Of a stretch of DNA of 59,845 nucleotides, positions 41,443 to 49,190 are shown one piece after another. The translations under genes and the position numbers were made by a program. The notes beneath the pieces were generated by a model. The model was not told the origin of the DNA and made no database searches. It was given only the letters and a program-made list of their open reading frames with translations. Source of the stretch: Barnesiella sp. Its GTDB lineage: Bacteria; Bacteroidota; Bacteroidia; Bacteroidales; Muribaculaceae. Within the stretch, counting starts at the first letter, position 1, and the number at the start of each line of letters is the position of its first letter. Where the stretch lies: assembly GCA_014801075.1 (NCBI GenBank), contig JAAVEW010000021.1:11764-71608 (forward strand), read 5' to 3'.

Positions 41443-41515
41443 GCCGCAATAGCTCAGTTGGTAGAGCATTTCATTCGTAACGAAAAGGTCACGGGTTCGA
41501 GCCCCGTTCGCGGCT
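41443..41515 (+). tRNA. tRNA-Thr (anticodon CGT)
   Basis: 73-nt cloverleaf: acceptor GCCGCAA / TCGCGGC, D arm GCTC-AGTTGGTA-GAGC, anticodon loop TTCGTAA (CGT), T arm ACGGG-TTCGAGC-CCCGT, discriminator T. Two A-C mismatches are seen, at acceptor pair 6-67 and anticodon-stem pair 31-39. CCA is not encoded. A strong terminator follows. Confidence 0.92.
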
Positions 41516-41525
41516 CAAAACAAAC

Positions 41526-41584
41526 AAAAAGCTTAATGCACAGCAAGCCCCCCGGCTCTGTTTATTAAGCTTTTTCTTTTTTTA
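41526..41584 (+). terminator. Terminator of tRNA-Thr
   Basis: 12-bp perfect stem AAAAAGCTTAAT (41526-41537) / ATTAAGCTTTTT (41564-41575), inner AGCC/GGCT stem, then a long T-rich tail. Confidence 0.9.
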
Positions 41585-41637
41585 TGGCTTTTTCCGGGGC
41601 AGTAGGAAATTAGTGGGAATAAACATACCGTCGTGGG

Positions 41638-41685
41638 ATTCGAAATGGATAGCGTCAGGGTATTCGAAATGGATGGCATCATGAT
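41638..41685. repeat. 24-bp tandem repeat, two copies
   Basis: Copies at 41638-41661 and 41662-41685, both starting ATTCGAAATGGAT; 20 of 24 positions agree. Confidence 0.75.
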
Positions 41686-41705
41686 AAAGTATAAGCTACG
41701 GTGGC

Positions 41706-41803
41706 GGGGCATCCGGAGGATGCCGATTTACCAGTAACCGGGGTTGCCGAGCGAAGCGATGGCGCCCCCGGTTACTGGTAAATCGGCGGCCTGCGGACGC
41801 CTC
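41706..41803. repeat. 98-bp palindromic repeat element (REP/MITE-like)
   Basis: Core arms of 22 bp are perfectly complementary: 41722-41743 (begins GCCGATTTACCAG) and 41766-41787, around a 22-nt centre containing GAGCGAAGCG. Outer flanks extend the match to 38-nt arms with five mismatches. The left flank also contains its own hairpin GGCATCC/GGATGCC. No reading frame within. Confidence 0.85.
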
Positions 41804-42147
41804 GTTATGGATAAGATGAGACTGGCGTAGGTGGTGGGTAGGAGTGGATAATTGTTAAGGATAGTTAAAATTAGTGGGGTGGTGAACTTTGTGCGGGGTG
41901 AAGCGTTTTATAGATATAAAGCAGAATTACTTTTTCCATTGCAAGAATGTGATAATGATTGGTTTAGAATATTGAGGCTACCGTGAGGCAGTCTCTTTTT
42001 CTTTTTTATTTACACTTGATTTTGTCAATAGGCTATCTTGTCGACAGTCTATTTTCTTTCTTTATATAGTGGCGTAATTCGGCCCTCTTTCTGTAAAGAT
42101 TAATTGCAATGATTCCCATATATAGATAACTCTCATAATTAATAAAA

Positions 42148-42220
42148 GCGTCCGCCGACCGCCGATTTAGCCATAACTCTGCCGGTCGAAGCGAAGTGAA
42201 GACGTGCAGGGTCAGCTCGC
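42148..42220. repeat. Diverged partial copy of the palindromic repeat
   Basis: GCGTCCGCCGACCGCCGATT at about 42148-42167 matches the reverse-complement end of the element at 41706-41803 (25 of 31 positions over the arm), followed by GAAGCGAAG like the element's centre. The second arm is not recognisable. Confidence 0.55.
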
Positions 42221-42357
42221 GTTTTTCAACAAATGTGTTTTTTTATTGTGGGCGGCGATTGTATTTTTGAGGCAAATATAATGTCATTAGTGACCGGTTG
42301 CTATGTGTGCATTAGGTCACTCGTAATTTATGTCTTATCAATATAATTGACTTGCGT

Positions 42358-43128
42358 ATGAGAAAAAGATTTATTGGAATCAAAGGATTTGCAACGAAGT
42401 TTGTGATTGGGGCGACTATAGCGATGGGTGCGCTGTCCTCATGCTCATCGCCGCGATGGCTCGTATTTGGCGAGCGCGAATGGCATATCAGCGACTATTT
42501 CGGCCAGATTATTGATGCTGATACAACGTTCCGAATGACGCTGGGCAACGGGTTGATACCTCGCTCACCGGCTATCATCTCGTCGGCCGACTCTGTTGCC
42601 AAATACCCCGGAATGGATAAGTTCATGGCCGACATTCTCCACACGGTGCATCTTGACAGTGCCGAGATACTGTTTTATACTCCCGAGATGATGACGATGT
42701 TTGTGATACCCAAAGGTGACATGACGGGGTACAGGCCATCATCTATAACGGTTAATATGGGTGAGGATAATCAGTACACTATGTGGGTAAATGATGACGA
42801 CCCAGAGGAGGACTGGACCCGTCAACCGTCGGAGATGTACACCTATACCTACGTCGATACTCGCAAGCATCGCCTTGTCATTGTCGACGCCTATGACTAC
42901 GGCACAACTCCGGTAGCGCAGATTACCGTGGCTCAATCACGATGCAAAGCTACTGACTCAATGAAAGTGCCGGTGTATCTCCACTCCGCGTTCTTACCGC
43001 GTCGTGACATAGCTAAATATTACCGCGACTTAGAGTTCTGGTCATACCTTGTAGAGTCGCGACGCCAACGTGCCGTTGCCAACTACCTGATAGGGAAGGA
43101 ACAACAGGAGAGAAATAAACTTCGTTGA
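42358..43128 (+). CDS. Predicted lipoprotein, unknown function
   Basis: 256 aa from ATG 42358 (TTG two codons upstream rejected). The signal MRKRFIGIKGFATKFVIGATIAMGALSSC has a lipobox Cys near residue 29. The mature protein starts SSPRWLVFGEREWHISDYFGQII and contains an acidic middle (NDDDPEEDW) and a basic, Arg/Gln-rich C-terminal helix (RRQRAVANYLIGKEQQERNK). No family recognised. It stands alone between repeat-rich DNA and a convergent two-gene unit. Confidence 0.7.
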   Translation: MRKRFIGIKGFATKFVIGATIAMGALSSCSSPRWLVFGEREWHISDYFGQIIDADTTFRMTLGNGLIPRSPAIISSADSVAKYPGMDKFMADILHTVHLDSAEILFYTPEMMTMFVIPKGDMTGYRPSSITVNMGEDNQYTMWVNDDDPEEDWTRQPSEMYTYTYVDTRKHRLVIVDAYDYGTTPVAQITVAQSRCKATDSMKVPVYLHSAFLPRRDIAKYYRDLEFWSYLVESRRQRAVANYLIGKEQQERNKLR

Positions 43129-43216
43129 CCGCACTAATCGCAGGATTCCCGGCGAAAACTACGCGGTTGCGGGCTGAGAATGCCGCAGTCTTATTCAAGT
43201 AAGAAAGGTTGCCGTC

Positions 43217-43867
43217 TTATTCGAGAATGATGTCGCCGAACGATTGTGGTGAATGGAAATCGGGATGCTGGGTGCCCACCGGATTCCATGATAGGAAGTG
43301 GGGCTGAGAGGTGCCCGACGCGCATTTGTAAAGATTGCCTTTCATCAATACGGGCAAACCTTTGTATTCTACGCCTATGAGCGATAGGGGAATACGTACC
43401 ACTACATTCCACGTGAAAAGACCTTCGACTTCGCGGAACGGTTGGTAGCCGCACGAAGCGTAGCACTCTATAGTATCTATCTCCTCGGTGGAGAGACGAT
43501 GCACGGGGCGACGAGTGGTGCGTCGCGACGCATTGATGGCGCCGATGCAGTTGATGTGGAAACTCCAATACTCACCGTCGGGCTGAGGACGCACGAAGAA
43601 CGACACGCAAGAGTCCTCCCATACGGGCGAATTGCTCTCGGCATTGACCGCGCGAAGATAGTTACATCTCACGAAAAAGTCGAGGAAGATTGCCTCGTCG
43701 GAGTGTGCGGCATTGACTACGGTCAACGGGTGGTAGGGATATTCCTGGGGCCAGTTGAGCGAGTCGATAGGGCAGCGCACGCCGCGTTCCTCAAGTATGG
43801 GCATTGCCTCGTCAAGAGTCTTGTTGTCAAGCTCTTTAATATACGGAATGAGTAGTGATTTGTTCAT
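43217..43867 (-). CDS. Carbohydrate-binding family 9-like protein
   Basis: 216 aa, no signal peptide. CBM9-like beta-sandwich pattern: AIFLDFFVRCNYLRAVNAESNSPVWEDSCVSFFVRP...YWSFHINCIGAINASRR, ending GDIILE. Some family members bind sugars and others are fused to enzymes; free cytoplasmic versions like this are common in Bacteroidota without known role. Its first 32 bp overlap the end of the LysE-type gene in another frame, so the two are coupled. Convergent with the lipoprotein at 42358-43128. Confidence 0.8.
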   Translation of the reverse strand: MNKSLLIPYIKELDNKTLDEAMPILEERGVRCPIDSLNWPQEYPYHPLTVVNAAHSDEAIFLDFFVRCNYLRAVNAESNSPVWEDSCVSFFVRPQPDGEYWSFHINCIGAINASRRTTRRPVHRLSTEEIDTIECYASCGYQPFREVEGLFTWNVVVRIPLSLIGVEYKGLPVLMKGNLYKCASGTSQPHFLSWNPVGTQHPDFHSPQSFGDIILE

Positions 43868-44519
43868 TGTCGTTATTTCGTTTGATATAACCTGAGACGC
43901 TTTTGTAGATGCCTACAAGAGCCATTATTATAAGGATAGTGCCGATGATGCGGTTGAGAAACCACATTGAGCGCACGTTGAAATGGGAGCGAATCTTATT
44001 GACTCCGAATGTTATCAGATACCACCACAACAGTGCGCCGACAAATATTGCCACATATCCCAGGATGTAGTGGTAATACTGAAACTCGGGGAGCAGGAAG
44101 TTGAAGCGGCCGAACAGACCGATTATGAAAAACAGTATCAACGGGTTGGAGATCGTAAACAGAAATCCTGTGCCGAGGTCCTTGAAGAACGTAGTTTTAT
44201 TCTCGCGGCGCTTGTGGAGCGCGCGTGCGGGATTTTTCTGGAAGAGATATATGGCGAAAGCGACAAGCACTACCGAGCCTATAATCTGAAGAAGATAGTT
44301 GTGGGTCTCGATGAAGTCGGTGATAAACGACAGTCCGAGTCCCGTCAGCAAGCAGTAAAATACGTCGGAAAGTGCAGCTCCGATTCCGGTGAAGAACGCC
44401 GGCCACCGGCCCTTGTTGAGAGTGCGCTGGATGATGAGCATGCCGACCGGGCCCATCGGTGCCGACACCAGCACTCCGATGAGTAATCCGCTAAGTATGA
44501 TCTGACCAAACGACTCCAT
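43836..44519 (-). CDS. LysE-family amino-acid exporter
   Basis: 227-aa membrane protein with six hydrophobic segments. The LysE/RhtB opening motif GLLIGVLVSAPMGPVGMLIIQRTLNKGRWPAFFTGIGAALSD lies at about residues 10-52, and FTISNPLILFFI at about 119-130. Exports amino acids or related small compounds. Its C-terminal tail (NNDNEQITTHSVY) is encoded in the overlap with the CBM9-like gene. Confidence 0.88.
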   Translation of the reverse strand: MESFGQIILSGLLIGVLVSAPMGPVGMLIIQRTLNKGRWPAFFTGIGAALSDVFYCLLTGLGLSFITDFIETHNYLLQIIGSVVLVAFAIYLFQKNPARALHKRRENKTTFFKDLGTGFLFTISNPLILFFIIGLFGRFNFLLPEFQYYHYILGYVAIFVGALLWWYLITFGVNKIRSHFNVRSMWFLNRIIGTILIIMALVGIYKSVSGYIKRNNDNEQITTHSVY

Positions 44520-44641
44520 GTCCTTTTCTCTGTTTCTCTAAAGCGTTGCATCCTTGCAGATGCAACTACAAAGATAACAAATCAAGTTGATTGAACACAT
44601 CGTTTACCCGATTTTTTGGGATTATTTTAACAATACGCAAC

Positions 44642-44678
44642 AAAAAAGGCGGCGCATCGGGATATGATGCGTCGCCTT
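44642..44678 (-). terminator. Terminator of the GH13 gene
   Basis: 13-bp stem at 44646-44658 / 44666-44678 (AAGGCGGCGCATC with GATGCGTCGCCTT, one G-U), followed on the minus strand by TTTTTTG. A second small hairpin (ATTCCC/GGGAAT) lies at about 44695-44709. Confidence 0.85.
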
Positions 44679-44716
44679 TAAGCGTTATTGCGGATATTCC
44701 CGACGGGAATACCTGT

Positions 44717-47404
44717 TTATTTCACGAGGACTTTGGTAGCCTGGCCGTCGACATTGACGATGTAGAGGCCGGGAGCTACGTGGAGCGAGGGCATCATTAC
44801 GCCCGCCATGTTGTAGACTGCTACGTTGGTGTACTCGCCTTCGATGATGATTTCACCGTTGGAGCTGTAAACGCGGTAATCGTTACCACCGATCTCGTCG
44901 GTGACTACATCTTCAACGCCTGATACTGCTTTGGTGGCGTAGACTACGAAGCTGTGGGCGGGAACAGTAACCGATACCGAAGTACCTGCTCCGTTGAGCG
45001 TGCCATTGTAGCCGCGCGATGCCGATATAAGCTGACAATTGTTGGCATTGAGGCTTGTTGAAGTTGCTGATACTGTGGCGTTGGCCGTACCGGGGTTGAT
45101 AAAGGCGATGATTTCCTTTGAGCCTTTGGTCAGACGGATGCTGCGCACGCCGGTATTGTTGCCGAAACCGTTGTAGACTGGGGTTACATCCTTAGCGAAC
45201 ATTTCGGGATTAGCGCGGCGGAGCCAGTTGAGTTCCGAATAGTTCTGCTTGAGCGCTGCGCGGTCGTTGCTGGTGTACCAGCCTGTCGGGGGCATATACT
45301 TGGGATCGGTGCGGTTGCTGCTGCCGAGCACGCGGTCGTAGCCGAGTTCGTCAAACTGCCACATCATTTTGGGACCGGGTGACATGAGCAACTGAGCTGC
45401 GATGGAGCTCATGCGTTTCATCTTGTTGGAGGTTGAGACGGTTGCCTGGCTTGCCACCCACTGCTCGTCGTGGCTCTGTGCGTAGTCAACGGTTGAGCAT
45501 ACGGGACGGCTGCACTCCTTGGAGTTGAAGTAACGCAGGTCGGCGCCGTTCTGCTTCACGTAGCTGATTGCATTGCCGTTCTGGTTGTTCCACTGATACT
45601 GGCCGTCGTTACCCATCTGGATCTCTTCATCCACGCCGGCGAGGTTCTCGTTGATGTGGATAGCGTTGGGGTTGACCTTGAGGATAGCGGCGTGGAGTCG
45701 TTTCATGCGGTCGATACGGCTCTGGTTGTACTTCTCGGTGTTGCCGCCGTAGCTGTTGGTGTCGCCGAGACCTTTCACGAGGTCGAAACGGAAACCGTCA
45801 ACCTTGTAGTTGGTGAGCCAGTGGGTGAGAACATCAACCCAGTGCTGCTCAACGAGGCCGTATTCCTGCTTGATATCCTCATACACGCCGTAGTCGTGAG
45901 GACAGGTGGCATTGTAGAAGGGGCTCTTGCCTGCGTCATACATCGCATACCAGGGGTGGAGACCCGGAGTGTGGTTGAACACGATGTCAAGGATTACGGC
46001 GATACCTTTTTCGTGGCACTTGTCAACGAATTCCTTGAGGTCGTCGGGCGAACCGTAAGCCTTGTCGAGGGCCATGTAGGAGTTGGTGTTGTAACCCCAT
46101 GAGTTGTTGCCGTCAAATTCCATCACGGGCATCAGCTCAACGGCCGATACGCCGAGTTCGTAGAGGTAGGGAATCTTGTCGATGGCAAGACGGATAGTAC
46201 CGTCAGCCTTCTCCGAGGTGCCGGTGAAGTCGCGGATAAGGAGTTCGTAGATTACGAGGGCATCCTTGTTCTTGAGCTCGAAGTTGTTGACTTTCCACTT
46301 GTAGGTGTCGTGCATGTCGCCTTTGTAGACAGCGAGCATGGTATCGTCAAACTGGCTGTAGGGGTAAGCCGGACGATCGGCGAAAACGTCATCTTCAAGC
46401 CACTTGTCGCTCAGGTGGTCGAGCACGAGGTGAGCATAGGGGTCGCTTACTTTGTACTGGCCGTCCACAAGGTAGTAGTAGGGATAGTAAGTAGAGTTGT
46501 CAAGACCCTTTACGGTAATCCAGAAGTAGCGGAAACCGTTGTAGTCCTGATATTTCATAGTGTTGCTTGCGAGGGCTTCGTAGTTGTCCCACGAGCCTAC
46601 GATGATAACCGATGACTTGCCGGGAGCTGCGATACAGAATGTCACGCTGCCGTCAGCATTCTTGACAGCGCCCTGCTTGGGAACACCGCCGGGATAAGTG
46701 CCGCTCTCCGATGATTTCACGTATAACACGGGGAGGGTAGCCTCTTTAGTACCATTGCTGTTGGTGGCTACGGCCTTCACGTTGTTCTGTACGCCGGGAG
46801 TGGAGAAGTTCTGAGTATAGGTGAGAGATGTGGCGTTGGAAGCCGATTTCACCTCTTTGTCATCTACGTAGATTTTGAGGGTGGCTGCCTGGGTGCTCGA
46901 TGCCGTAAAGGTGAAGCTGGTCGCCTTGGTGATGGTTGTGTTTGACGGACTGGCTGTCAGCGACACGTAAAGCCCTTCGGGATAAACGTCGATAAACTGG
47001 TCGGCAGTCTGAACCGAGCCGGCTGAATTGCGGGCAATGATACAGATTTTGCTGATATGCTCGTTGGCATTGGTGATTCCGAAATATGTGCGGAGGTCAC
47101 CGAGTGAAATCTGGTATTGGTTGCTTGCTGTTCTTTTGAGTTTGTATTTCTCGGCGTTGTCACCCCAAGTGGAGGTGTAGGCCCATTTGTCGGGCGAAAG
47201 ATTGGTGTACACACCGATGTGGGCATAAAGGTCGGTAGACAGACCCTGCAGGCCGGCTACACCCGATTCCGTTGCATCGAATGTAATCACGACATTCTTG
47301 CTTGACTCCTGCAGCGGCGCGGGTGAAGGCGTGAACATAGCAGCCTTAACACTAAGAGCCGACATCAGGACGAATGCCGTTAACAAAGTTAAGATTCTCT
47401 TCAT
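44717..47404 (-). CDS. Secreted GH13 alpha-amylase-family protein with sorting tail
   Basis: 895 aa. A signal peptide (MKRILTLLTAFVLMSALSVKA) is followed by N-terminal beta domains (about residues 22-230) and a CBM48-like domain (VTFCIAAPGKSSVIIVGSWDNY). The GH13 barrel has region I DIVFNHT (about 469-475), region II GFRFDLVKG with the nucleophile Asp (about 534-542), region III HINENLAG with the acid/base Glu (about 579-586) and region IV SHDEQ. The C-terminal ~60 residues (VAVYNMAGVMM...VAPGLYIVNVDGQATKVLVK) resemble a type IX sorting domain. Likely degrades starch or glycogen-like glucans outside the cell. Own promoter and terminator; no susCD nearby. Confidence 0.93.
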   Translation of the reverse strand: MKRILTLLTAFVLMSALSVKAAMFTPSPAPLQESSKNVVITFDATESGVAGLQGLSTDLYAHIGVYTNLSPDKWAYTSTWGDNAEKYKLKRTASNQYQISLGDLRTYFGITNANEHISKICIIARNSAGSVQTADQFIDVYPEGLYVSLTASPSNTTITKATSFTFTASSTQAATLKIYVDDKEVKSASNATSLTYTQNFSTPGVQNNVKAVATNSNGTKEATLPVLYVKSSESGTYPGGVPKQGAVKNADGSVTFCIAAPGKSSVIIVGSWDNYEALASNTMKYQDYNGFRYFWITVKGLDNSTYYPYYYLVDGQYKVSDPYAHLVLDHLSDKWLEDDVFADRPAYPYSQFDDTMLAVYKGDMHDTYKWKVNNFELKNKDALVIYELLIRDFTGTSEKADGTIRLAIDKIPYLYELGVSAVELMPVMEFDGNNSWGYNTNSYMALDKAYGSPDDLKEFVDKCHEKGIAVILDIVFNHTPGLHPWYAMYDAGKSPFYNATCPHDYGVYEDIKQEYGLVEQHWVDVLTHWLTNYKVDGFRFDLVKGLGDTNSYGGNTEKYNQSRIDRMKRLHAAILKVNPNAIHINENLAGVDEEIQMGNDGQYQWNNQNGNAISYVKQNGADLRYFNSKECSRPVCSTVDYAQSHDEQWVASQATVSTSNKMKRMSSIAAQLLMSPGPKMMWQFDELGYDRVLGSSNRTDPKYMPPTGWYTSNDRAALKQNYSELNWLRRANPEMFAKDVTPVYNGFGNNTGVRSIRLTKGSKEIIAFINPGTANATVSATSTSLNANNCQLISASRGYNGTLNGAGTSVSVTVPAHSFVVYATKAVSGVEDVVTDEIGGNDYRVYSSNGEIIIEGEYTNVAVYNMAGVMMPSLHVAPGLYIVNVDGQATKVLVK

Positions 47405-47717
47405 GATTAAAGTGATTGTGATTTTATGGTTATAAATTAGTTTTATAAGTATGATAGCGTGCCGTCGCGGTTAATCCTGATAATGCACTGTGGATTAAGA
47501 CGATTGCAGCGAAGAAATGTAAGTTTTGTAAAAATTTTTAAGGTTAAAAAAGCAAGTCTTTTACCCAATCCTTTTTTAATGGCATTATCTATACAAAGAT
47601 AGAGAATATATTCCGCATATGCAAGCCTTTAGCTTTTTTTATAAAAATAAAGTACGCAGAGTGTTGGCCCGTAGGAATGGGGGAAATGTTTAAAATCGAG
47701 ATACGGCTGCAGCGTAA
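47405..47717. other. Intergenic region between the GH13 gene and rodA
   Basis: 313 bp without a gene. It contains the GH13 promoter (47594-47624) and its ~180-nt leader. No rodA terminator hairpin is obvious. Confidence 0.6.
47594..47624 (-). promoter_or_regulatory. Promoter of the GH13 gene
   Basis: Minus strand: TTG (47624-47622), 20-nt spacer, TATCTTTG (47601-47594). The leader is about 180 nt, unusually long. Confidence 0.75.
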
Positions 47718-49190
47718 TCAATAGTTGCGGAATTCCTTGCGCGATGCGTCAATGCGCAACATTATGAATATCAGTACAGTAAATCCCCATAGCGACGAAC
47801 CTCCGTAGCTGAAGAAGGGGAGCGGAATACCGATTACGGGACATAGCCCGATAACCATGCCGATGTTGATGCACAGGTGAAATATCAGATAGCTCGCCAC
47901 GCAGTAGGAGTAGACGCGCCCGAATGGGGTGGGCTGTCGTTCGGCTATAGCTATCACTCTGAGTATCAATATAAGGAACAGCAGGAGCGTGATGGTGGAA
48001 CCGATAAAGCCTTCCTCCTCGCCTATGGTGCAGAAGATGAAGTCGGTATGCTGCTCGGGCACATATTTCAGTTTGGTCTGGGTGCCGTTAAGAAAGCCTT
48101 TGCCCGCCAAGCCGCCCGAACCGATTGCAATCTTGGCCTGATTGACGTTGTAACCCGCCTTCAACGGGTCATCCTCGATGCCGAGCGACACCTTGATACG
48201 GGTCTGCTGGTGAGGCTGCAACGCTTTGTTAAACACGTAGTTGACCGACATCATGAACGTGAGCGATGCTCCCGCCACAATCACCGGCATAATCAGTCTG
48301 CGGCAATGGCTCTTTATCAGTTCATACAGGCAGTAGACCATCGCTACAATCGTGATACCGAACATTATAGGCACGCCGGGCAGGTCGATGCCACCGATGA
48401 CGGCAACTCCGGTTATCACAATTGCCGTAAATATAAACCACATCGACAGGTTGCGGGCCGCTATGGCGCTCTTGCTGAAGAAGGCCGCTATCACCACCAT
48501 GGCGAGGTCAATCAGCACGAATACGGTAAACTCGCCCGATGGCATGCCGAGTATGGCCGACGTAGTGTATTTGACTGTAACTACGAATATTACAATGGAG
48601 AATACAAAGCCGAAGAGCACCAGCCCGCTCATTCCCTCGCGGTAAAGCACAAACATGAGCGAGAGGTAGACAAGTGCCGACCCGGTTTCGTTCTGCGCCA
48701 GGATAAGCATGATAGGCACGCCTATGATGGCTCCCGCCTTTATGTAGTTGATTCGCTTTGAGTTGAGATTGAAATTGTAGCCGCTGAACAGTTTGGCCAG
48801 CGCGAGTGCCGTGGCAAATTTACCGAACTCCGCGGGCTGCAGACTCATAGGTCCGAGCACAAGCCATGAGTGTGAACCCTTGATATTTGGCGCAATAGCT
48901 ATCGTCACCATGAGCAATGCCACTATGACGAAATATATCGGGTAGGCATACGTCTCATACATGCGTTTGTCAATCAGCAGCAGCGCGAAGCCGAGCACAA
49001 AAGAGAAGCCAATCCATCGTATCTGCTTGCCCGAAAATTCGTCAAACGAGAATATGCTCGCGTTGTCGAAATCGTAGCTTGCAGCATAAATACTTATGGC
49101 ACCGCCGATTACGAGTAGCAGATACAGCAGGATGACGCTCCAGTCAACCCTGGTGAGTATTGATGATTTTTCAGTGCTTCTTGACTCCAC
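47718..49190 (-). CDS. rodA: Rod-shape SEDS glycosyltransferase RodA
   Basis: 490-aa polytopic membrane peptidoglycan polymerase working with PBP2 in the elongasome. SEDS signatures are SLQPAEFGKFATALALAKL, ALQPHQQTRI, GSGGLAGKGFLNGTQTKLKYVPEQHTDFIF and the late PLPFFSYGGSSL. It is somewhat longer than E. coli RodA because of extra hydrophobic sequence in the middle (about residues 190-300), as in other Bacteroidota. Overlaps mrdA by 20 bp. Last gene of the purH-mreBCD-mrdA-rodA operon. Confidence 0.95.
   Translation of the reverse strand: MESRSTEKSSILTRVDWSVILLYLLLVIGGAISIYAASYDFDNASIFSFDEFSGKQIRWIGFSFVLGFALLLIDKRMYETYAYPIYFVIVALLMVTIAIAPNIKGSHSWLVLGPMSLQPAEFGKFATALALAKLFSGYNFNLNSKRINYIKAGAIIGVPIMLILAQNETGSALVYLSLMFVLYREGMSGLVLFGFVFSIVIFVVTVKYTTSAILGMPSGEFTVFVLIDLAMVVIAAFFSKSAIAARNLSMWFIFTAIVITGVAVIGGIDLPGVPIMFGITIVAMVYCLYELIKSHCRRLIMPVIVAGASLTFMMSVNYVFNKALQPHQQTRIKVSLGIEDDPLKAGYNVNQAKIAIGSGGLAGKGFLNGTQTKLKYVPEQHTDFIFCTIGEEEGFIGSTITLLLFLILILRVIAIAERQPTPFGRVYSYCVASYLIFHLCINIGMVIGLCPVIGIPLPFFSYGGSSLWGFTVLIFIMLRIDASRKEFRNY

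Larger units (their letters stand above)
41585..42357. other. 773-bp gene-free region rich in repeats
   Basis: No credible reading frame. It holds a 24-bp tandem duplication (41638-41685), a 98-bp imperfect palindrome (41706-41803), a decayed relative of it (about 42148-42220), an AGTGACC/GGTCACT inverted pair near 42290-42322, and a TATTTTTG box (42262-42269) that may serve the gene at 42358. It looks like relic or repeat-accumulating DNA. Confidence 0.6.
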
